This document shows, one piece after another, positions 7,653 through 12,709 of a DNA stretch of 12,709 nt. Source of the DNA: Chthoniobacterales bacterium (GTDB lineage Bacteria; Verrucomicrobiota; Verrucomicrobiia; Chthoniobacterales; UBA10450); contig JACCXA010000026.1 of assembly GCA_013697365.1 (NCBI GenBank), forward strand, positions 1-12,709, in the 5' to 3' direction. A program made the position numbers and the translations under genes. The notes below the pieces were generated by a model. It saw only the letters and a program-made list of their open reading frames with translations. It made no database searches and was not told the origin of the DNA. Position 1 is the first letter of the stretch. Each line of letters begins with the position of its first letter.

Positions 7653-8348
7653 ATGAAAAATAACCTTAGTTCAATGACCCGCTTCGCCGTGTGTGCTCTG
7701 GCCACGTGCGGATTGTGTTGTGGCAGTGTTGCTTTCGGACAAGAGAGAGCGCCCAATGCCGAATCAAGTTCCACCACGGCCACGGCTACCGCCGACCCGG
7801 CTGATACCAAACCGACCGGAACCAGCTCGATGGCTGGTGTTGGCCAGAAGCCTCGCAAATCGGATGCAGCCAAGCCGAAGATGACAGCGGGCGGTGCGTC
7901 CGCTTTGGGCACGGAAGACCAGCAGTTTGTCATGCGAGCCGCGAGCGGCGGCATGAAGGAAGTCCACATGGGACAAATGGCGCAGCAGCAAGGTCAAAGC
8001 GCGGAAGTCAAGAAACTGGGCGGCATGATTAGGGCCGATCATACGAAAGCCAACAATGAGCTAATGGCTCTTGCGGCGAAAAAGGGCGTGCAGGTTCCCA
8101 AGGATCACAAGATGGACAAGATGTCGAAGAAGGACATGGCCAACTTCGACCAGGCGTGGCTTTCGATGATGATGATGGATCATCAGCAGGATATCGCTCT
8201 GTATGAAAAAGAATCGAAGATGGGCGGCGATCCTGAGTTGAAGAAGTTCGCCGGCAAAACCCTTCCCGTGCTGAAGAAGCACATGGCCATGGTGCAGGCG
8301 GCTCAGAAGAAGATGAGCGGCGCGACCACCGCTGCTAAGAAGGGCTAA
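7653..8348 (+). CDS. Exported DUF4142 (ferritin-like helical) protein
   Basis: 231 residues from the ATG at 7653. I prefer this to the GTG at 7545 because it gives a clean signal peptide (MKNNLSSMTR, then a Cys/Ala/Leu-rich core, with cleavage probably near VAFG-QE). It is also preceded by a purine-rich GAGGAAAG, though 16 bases away. A Thr/Ala/Pro/Lys-rich linker spans about residues 30-80. The DUF4142 domain starts at T87-E-D-Q-Q-F and is predicted to be a long-helix bundle. It contains H105 in VHMGQMA, D129-H130 in RADHTKAN, D176-H177 after a run of four Met, and H210 in LKKHMAM. These His/Asp/Met residues suggest metal binding, but DUF4142 has no agreed function and this is inference. It is likely periplasmic or outer-membrane associated. 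It is transcribed alone, with its own leader and a strong terminator. Confidence 0.9.
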   Translation: MKNNLSSMTRFAVCALATCGLCCGSVAFGQERAPNAESSSTTATATADPADTKPTGTSSMAGVGQKPRKSDAAKPKMTAGGASALGTEDQQFVMRAASGGMKEVHMGQMAQQQGQSAEVKKLGGMIRADHTKANNELMALAAKKGVQVPKDHKMDKMSKKDMANFDQAWLSMMMMDHQQDIALYEKESKMGGDPELKKFAGKTLPVLKKHMAMVQAAQKKMSGATTAAKKG

Positions 8349-8405
8349 CGACACAACGAGAGATCCTGGCGCGGCAGTTTGCCGGTCAGGTCGGTTGCAC
8401 TGATA

Positions 8406-8440
8406 CGCGGCACGTTCTTTTGGACGTGCCGCGTTTCTTT
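8406..8440 (+). terminator. Rho-independent terminator after the DUF4142 gene
   Basis: A perfect 10-base stem, CGCGGCACGT (8406-8415) with ACGTGCCGCG (8424-8433), has an 8-base loop and is followed at once by TTTCTTT (8434-8440). It lies 57 bases after the DUF4142 stop and is the clearest intrinsic terminator in the window. Confidence 0.88.
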
Positions 8441-8602
8441 AGGGCCGTAGAGGGATGGTAGCCACCCTCTGGGAAGGCTCCCTTTGGGTCGGTTCCGCCT
8501 GTTTGTCTTCACTCGGGGGGAACGCAGGCGCGCAACCCCGCCCTAATTCTCTGAAACCCTGCGAGTTTGCACCGCTCGCGCCCCAGGACGTGAAGACACG
8601 TC
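8441..8602. other. Intergenic stretch with small inverted repeats, no supported gene
   Basis: This lies between the DUF4142 terminator and the 3' end of the minus-strand methyltransferase gene. It has a bulged hairpin AGAGGG/CCCTCT (8449-8470, with an inner TGG/CCA) and GACGTG (8587-8592), loop AAGA, CACGTC (8597-8602). The second abuts the methyltransferase stop and could end that transcript, though without a T-tract. Short open frames exist on both strands but neither resembles a known protein. Confidence 0.4.
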
Positions 8603-9772
8603 TTAAACTCTCGGCGGTTCTCCTGCCGAGACGCGGAGACGCATCGTCAAGACGAGGCATGTGCCCTCTGTGCCCGCCACGATCCGAGGCAAGAAAAGCT
8701 GCGGATCGATCCCGGTAATTTTGAGCCGAAGGTATGCAGGGTGCGGATGGCGTTGCGCGTCGCCGGTCACCACGATGGTGTCGAATTCCGGTCCCGTTCC
8801 CGCATCGAATAAAGTTCCGGCCCCGCTTTTCAAAACGAGACTGGCAAGATCGATGACGGTGAAGGCGCTAACGAAGTCGATCCGCAGCGGCAAAGCTCCG
8901 GCGCCGGCCGGTAGGAAGATCGCTACCTCCTTCCACCCTTCATGTCCGAGGCGGGCGTAGACCGAGTCTTCTTCGCGATGACAACCATCGATCGAATGAA
9001 AAACCTGTATGATGGTCTGCTGCGCGAACGCTGTCTGCCTAATGCTCCCGTCGCGCCACTGCTGTGCGATAGACTGGTGCAACCCAGTCGCTTGGGCGCG
9101 GTAATAATCCAGTAATGCGCTCGACGTCTCGTCCGGCTTTGCGAAAAGCATCCGCAAAACAGGCGCGGAAGAAATCTCTTCATTTTTCCAGACACCCAAG
9201 CCGGCTCCCAATTCGAAGGTGAACGACTCACCTTTCTTGGAAATTTCCGCCCAAACCTTCCAAACCCCAAAGCCGTTCCTGCGCACAAGCACGTCATGCA
9301 TGAGCAAAACGCCTCCGGACCGGAGTTTCGGCAGCCACCTTTCCAGATCGTGACGCACCGCCTCCTCCGTATGGAGGCCGTCGATATGAAGGAGGTCGAT
9401 CGAATCATCGGCAAAGCGCGCGAGGGCTTCGTCGAAGCTGGCTCGTACCAGGGTCGAGAAGCCGTGGTACTGCTGGCGATTGTGCTCGTCGACCTGCCGA
9501 TAAGTCGTCTCATCGTAACCGCCCGCGTGTGTGTCGCCTTGCCAGGTATCGATGGCGTAGCAGCGCGTCCCCGTCTGTTGTTCGGCGGCAGCCTGGCAGA
9601 AGCAGAAATAGCTTTCCCCGCGGTCTGTGCCTAACTCGACCAGAATTTTCGGCCTCAATTGCGCCACCAAATCGTAACCGAAGTGGAGATGATCCGTCCA
9701 CGCACCCAAACCAAAGAGCAGCGGTCGAAAAGTGCGGGAAGGGAGGTCGAGTTCGATTCCGGCGGCAGCCAT
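8603..9772 (-). CDS. Class I SAM-dependent methyltransferase (Methyltransf_24 type) with C-terminal extension
   Basis: 389 residues. The Rossmann methyltransferase occupies about residues 25-200: motif I is E46-L-G-T-D-R-G-E-S, followed by CYAIDTWQGD at 71-80, the H-I-D131-G-L-H134 segment and the M-H159-D strand end, all intact. From memory, this type (F-x-F-C-Q-A near motif I, D-T-W-x-G-D, H-I-D-G-x-H) is common beside or fused to GT2 glycosyltransferases in O-antigen and exopolysaccharide loci, where it may methylate a sugar or cap a chain. Residues about 265-389 form a separate, beta-rich, Leu/Ile-Asp-Phe-containing region that may be a carbohydrate-associated sandwich. The ATG is the only plausible start, since an in-frame stop lies a short way upstream with no other start codon between. 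The gene is divergent, by 107 bases, from the large glycosyltransferase gene. The acceptor is unknown. Confidence 0.88.
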   Translation of the reverse strand: MAAAGIELDLPSRTFRPLLFGLGAWTDHLHFGYDLVAQLRPKILVELGTDRGESYFCFCQAAAEQQTGTRCYAIDTWQGDTHAGGYDETTYRQVDEHNRQQYHGFSTLVRASFDEALARFADDSIDLLHIDGLHTEEAVRHDLERWLPKLRSGGVLLMHDVLVRRNGFGVWKVWAEISKKGESFTFELGAGLGVWKNEEISSAPVLRMLFAKPDETSSALLDYYRAQATGLHQSIAQQWRDGSIRQTAFAQQTIIQVFHSIDGCHREEDSVYARLGHEGWKEVAIFLPAGAGALPLRIDFVSAFTVIDLASLVLKSGAGTLFDAGTGPEFDTIVVTGDAQRHPHPAYLRLKITGIDPQLFLPRIVAGTEGTCLVLTMRLRVSAGEPPRV

Positions 9773-9879
9773 GAAGGGGTAACCTATCGCGCGGCTTCCG
9801 GAAAGTCAGTGCGCAAGCTTGCTTCGAACCCCGGGGGCGATGACTAATTGGAGCTCGACGCGACTTCGGGCGGTGTGCC
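9773..9879. promoter_or_regulatory. Divergent control region between methyltransferase and glycosyltransferase genes
   Basis: The 107 bases must serve both starts. They contain several short perfect palindromes: TTCCGGAA (9796-9803), GCAAGCTTGC (9813-9822), TTCGAA (9823-9828) and CCCCGGGG (9829-9836). Any could be an operator half of a shared regulator, but short palindromes are common in GC-rich DNA. No clear -35/-10 pair or Shine-Dalgarno was found for either gene. Confidence 0.35.
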
Positions 9880-12709
9880 ATGCGGTCTGAGCTTCCCAGT
9901 CTTCAATTCCAGCCAAAATTTTACACCGGGGAACCGGAACGTTTTCACCTGCCGTTCTGCTACGACCTGGCGGTCCTGGCTCGTCCGAAGCTGATCGTCA
10001 CGCTGGGACTCGGCGACGCTCAGGCGCACTTCACTTTTTGCCAGGCCGCGCGGGAGCATTGGGGAGGCGGGCGCTGCGTGGCGGTCCATCGCAACGGAGA
10101 GGCGGTCGAGATCGCGCACGACGAGAAATGGAAGACTGCGGTCGCCGACGGCCACGAGTGGTACGGCGAAACCACAGAATTCATTGCCGCCGGACCAGAG
10201 GAGGCGGTCCCGCGTTTCGCAGAAAGCTCCGTCCATCTCCTCCTGCTCAACGACTGCGATTCGGCTGATAGGGTGCGTGCTGTGCTTGCGGCCTGGACTC
10301 CCAAGCTGGCGGCTGACGCAATCGTCCTGTTGCACGGCATCGGTCTTGAACGCGAGCCGAGTCTGCTCCAGGCCTGGCGCGAATTCGCCGCGAGGCGGGA
10401 CGCGTTTGAATTTTCTGCGGGCGCGGGCTTGGGCGTGATGAGGCCGGGAGCTTCCAGCAGGGGGGAGATGACCCTGCTTCTACCCCTGGCCGAACAGATG
10501 CAGGGGCTGACGCAGATTTACGAAATCCTGGCAGAGACAATTGACGCGCGCGCGCGGGCGACGAAAGCGGAGCGCGAGAGTTCGGCCTTTCAGACGCGGC
10601 AAGTCTGGCTGCAGTCCCTGCTCGACGACCGCTGGAGCGCGCAGGATGTGATGAACTCACAGGCGCAGGAAACGAGGGCGCTGCGGCAATTGCTCCTCGA
10701 AAGGCAGAGCGAGCTCGAAACGCTGATCCGGGAGCGGACGGAGCAGGCAAAGCGCTTCGAGGCATTACGGGGCGACCGCATCAAAGCGCAACTTATCATG
10801 GACGCGCAGCACGAACAGATCGAGCACATGAGGGGAGCTTCCGATCTGCTTCGGGCCAAACTGCGTGAGACGATCCTGGAACTTAAAGCAGCAAGGCAGA
10901 TCCTAAAGCTGGCCAAGGGTGCCTGCCGACGCGGCGGCAAGTGTTTCCAGGTTCGATCCGAACCGAAGACGCGGCAGCCTTTGCCGGCGAAAATCCTTCG
11001 CGAGCTGCGGCGGATTCCGCGGCAGCTCGGCCTGTTGTCAGCGCCTCCCGAGCCTTCGCAGAAAAAGAAAGCGAAGCCAGCGCCTGTCGTGCCGGTCAAT
11101 CGTTATGCTTCCTGGATCGCCCAGCACGAGCCCGACGCCGAAGAGCTTTTGCAACAACGGTTGGCCACTGTCAAAATGCGGGAGCGTCCGAGATTCAGCC
11201 TCCTCGTTCCAGTGCACGATACGCCCGTCCAATTCCTGGATGCGATGATCGCGTCGGTCGTGGCGCAGACTTACGATGAATGGGAATTGTGCCTTGTCGA
11301 TGGAGGCTCGACTCATCCAGGGACGCGGCAAACACTGGCCCAGTGGGAGGCGCGGGAGCCAAGGCTGCGCATAGTCCGTCTGGCCGCAAATCTTGGGATC
11401 GCAGAAAATACCAACCGCGCCATCGCCATGGCGACAGGTGAATTCATCGCCTGCCTTGACCACGACGATGTGCTCGCGCCGTTCGCGCTTTACAGCCTGG
11501 CAGAGGCCAGCGCGGCCGCTCCGGAGGCTGACATTTTCTATAGCGACGAGGATCGACTCGGGATGGACGGCAAACGGCACGGACCGTTTTTCAAACCGGA
11601 GTGGAGCCCGGCGCTTCTGACTTCGTTCATGTATCTCGGCCATCTGACTGCGTACCGCCGCGCGCTCTTCGAGGAGCTGGTTGGCTTTCGCAAGGAGTTT
11701 GACCTTTCACAGGATTACGATCTGGCACTGCGGGCGACGGAGGTGGCGCGTTCGATCCGCCACGTCCCCCAGGTGCTTTATCATTGGCGCGAGCACCCGG
11801 CTTCGGGCTCGTTAGGCGGGAAGCCGGATGCCCGGACGTCTAATTTGGCCGCGCTGGCCGAGGCAATGCGTCGCCGAAACCTGCCGGCGGATGTGCTGGC
11901 GCTGCCGACGGCTAATCGGGCCCGCTTAAAGGTTTCACTCTGGCCGCGCGTTTCCATCATTATTCCGACAGACTCCCCCGACCGAGCGCGCGCCTGTCTG
12001 AGCGACCTCCCCGCCCGAACCGATTACCCGGACCTGGAAATCGTCTTGGTGACGAACAGCGAACTCGCGGACGGCCTTGCGAATGTTCAACTCGCGAACG
12101 CTTCGGTGCGGCTGGTTCGATACGACAAGCCCTTCAATTTCTCCGACAAATCGAACGTCGGAGCGCAGGCCTCTACGGGCGAGCGGTTGATCTTTTACAA
12201 CGACGATGTGGAACCAAATCAGCCCGATTGGATTCAGGAGTTAATCGAACAGCTCGAAGATCCCGCCGTCGGGGCGGTCGCGCCGAAGATGCTTTACGAG
12301 AACGGCAAGATTCAGCACGCGGGCCTCGTGACCGGAGTCCGTGGCCTGGTCGGGACGGCCTGCCATCAATGGCCGGGCGACTCCGCCGATTATACAAACT
12401 TCGCGCAGTCATTACGTGATGTGTCCGCGCTTTCCGCAGCCTGTCTGGCCATGCGCCGGGAGGATTTCTTCCGGGTGGGGGAATTCGACGCGATCAACAC
12501 GCCGATTGCACACTCGGATCTCGACCTTTGTTTCAAGGTGCGGGAGGCCGGGCTGCGCTGCGTTTACACGCCCTTCGTGACGATGACGCATCGCGGGCAT
12601 GCTTCTATCGGGGTGGTGGAAGCGGAGGGAAGGACGGCGCCGGCGGGGAAAGCATCGGTCTACCTGCTGCAGCGGTGGGCCGGTTACTCGTGTCGTGATC
12701 CCTATTTTC
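9880..12709 (+). CDS. Large multidomain glycosyltransferase: degenerate methyltransferase-like domain, coiled coil, two GT2 domains (3' end outside window)
   Basis: I translated this frame codon by codon: it is open from the ATG at 9880 (in-frame TGA at 9841-9843 upstream) to the right edge, at least 943 residues. Residues 1-190 resemble the neighbouring methyltransferase, sharing RPK-x-x-V-x-LG, F-x-F-C-Q-A-A, W-x-PKL and F-x-F-x-x-GAGLGV, but the SAM and catalytic motifs are lost. Residues about 205-350 are Glu/Arg/Gln-rich heptad-like coiled coil, followed by a Lys/Pro/Arg linker. GT2 domain 1 starts near 436 (RFSLLVPVHD) with D527-H-D-D, S-Q-D612-Y-D614 and YHWREH at 634-639. GT2 domain 2 starts near 691 (VSIIIPTDS) with N774-D-D-V-E, H-S-D880-L-D882 and H904. 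Both are GT-A folds using a nucleotide sugar and a metal, so the protein probably adds two sugars in surface-glycan assembly. No signal peptide or membrane span is seen. The acceptor is unknown. Confidence 0.9.
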   Translation, partial: MRSELPSLQFQPKFYTGEPERFHLPFCYDLAVLARPKLIVTLGLGDAQAHFTFCQAAREHWGGGRCVAVHRNGEAVEIAHDEKWKTAVADGHEWYGETTEFIAAGPEEAVPRFAESSVHLLLLNDCDSADRVRAVLAAWTPKLAADAIVLLHGIGLEREPSLLQAWREFAARRDAFEFSAGAGLGVMRPGASSRGEMTLLLPLAEQMQGLTQIYEILAETIDARARATKAERESSAFQTRQVWLQSLLDDRWSAQDVMNSQAQETRALRQLLLERQSELETLIRERTEQAKRFEALRGDRIKAQLIMDAQHEQIEHMRGASDLLRAKLRETILELKAARQILKLAKGACRRGGKCFQVRSEPKTRQPLPAKILRELRRIPRQLGLLSAPPEPSQKKKAKPAPVVPVNRYASWIAQHEPDAEELLQQRLATVKMRERPRFSLLVPVHDTPVQFLDAMIASVVAQTYDEWELCLVDGGSTHPGTRQTLAQWEAREPRLRIVRLAANLGIAENTNRAIAMATGEFIACLDHDDVLAPFALYSLAEASAAAPEADIFYSDEDRLGMDGKRHGPFFKPEWSPALLTSFMYLGHLTAYRRALFEELVGFRKEFDLSQDYDLALRATEVARSIRHVPQVLYHWREHPASGSLGGKPDARTSNLAALAEAMRRRNLPADVLALPTANRARLKVSLWPRVSIIIPTDSPDRARACLSDLPARTDYPDLEIVLVTNSELADGLANVQLANASVRLVRYDKPFNFSDKSNVGAQASTGERLIFYNDDVEPNQPDWIQELIEQLEDPAVGAVAPKMLYENGKIQHAGLVTGVRGLVGTACHQWPGDSADYTNFAQSLRDVSALSAACLAMRREDFFRVGEFDAINTPIAHSDLDLCFKVREAGLRCVYTPFVTMTHRGHASIGVVEAEGRTAPAGKASVYLLQRWAGYSCRDPYF

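Noticed and set aside
8165..8180. ATG-rich microsatellite (four Met codons in a row) as a phase-variation tract
   Set aside because: The repeat unit is three bases, so slippage would not change frame, and four copies are too few to be unstable.
8439..8660. Minus-strand open frame of 73 codons overlapping the methyltransferase stop
   Set aside because: It runs through hairpin DNA and the last part of the methyltransferase in another frame, with no recognisable motif.
8455..8718. Plus-strand open frame of 87 codons after the DUF4142 terminator
   Set aside because: Its second half is antisense to the methyltransferase end, it has no ribosome-binding site, and its composition is not protein-like.
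10247..10765. Minus-strand open frame of 172 codons opposite the coiled-coil region
   Set aside because: Its Ala/Ser/Pro/Arg-rich composition is what GC-rich antisense frames give, and the plus-strand frame is continuous with the GT2 domains.
11038..11643. Minus-strand open frame of 201 codons inside the large glycosyltransferase
   Set aside because: It is antisense to GT2 domain 1, whose D-H-D-D motif is clear on the plus strand.

Overview
The window is GC-rich and densely coded. It has few recognisable Shine-Dalgarno sites, and no transposases, tRNAs, rRNAs or CRISPR arrays were seen. The gene styles (an exported S9 peptidase, a cytoplasmic TPR protein beside mutS, a DUF4142 protein, very large GT2 glycosyltransferases) suggest a chromosomal segment of a soil-type Gram-negative bacterium. 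A member of the Verrucomicrobiota/PVC group is my best guess, but it is an impression and not shown by any marker gene.

Layout. (1) Positions 1-1146, plus strand: the C-terminal end of a sulfotransferase-like P-loop protein, followed 15 bases later by a class IV (BCAT-like) aminotransferase whose PLP-lysine position is occupied by histidine. (2) Positions 1156-1232: a two-unit palindromic REP-like element between convergent genes. (3) Positions 1246-3258, minus strand: an exported prolyl-oligopeptidase-family (S9) peptidase. (4) Positions 3492-7498, plus strand: mutS, then a TPR-rich protein. (5) Positions 7653-8348, plus strand: an exported DUF4142 protein with hairpins in its leader and a good intrinsic terminator at 8406-8440. 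(6) Positions 8603-9772, minus strand: a SAM-dependent methyltransferase of the type found with polysaccharide glycosyltransferases. (7) Positions 9880 to the right edge, plus strand: one uninterrupted reading frame of at least 943 codons, divergent from the methyltransferase. It encodes a degenerate methyltransferase-like domain, a long coiled coil and two GT2 glycosyltransferase domains.

How the parts fit. The left pair (sulfotransferase-like plus aminotransferase-like) looks like a functional unit; the same two domains are, as I recall, fused in plant BCAT-like proteins. The right pair looks like the edge of a surface-glycan (O-antigen, exopolysaccharide or glycoprotein) locus. The intact methyltransferase and the degenerate N-terminal domain of the neighbouring glycosyltransferase are clearly paralogous. 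The middle genes (S9 peptidase, MutS, TPR protein, DUF4142) are ordinary chromosomal genes with no evident common pathway.

The most interesting points are the lysine-less aminotransferase with its P-loop partner, and the pseudo-methyltransferase/coiled-coil/double-GT2 fusion facing an intact methyltransferase paralogue.
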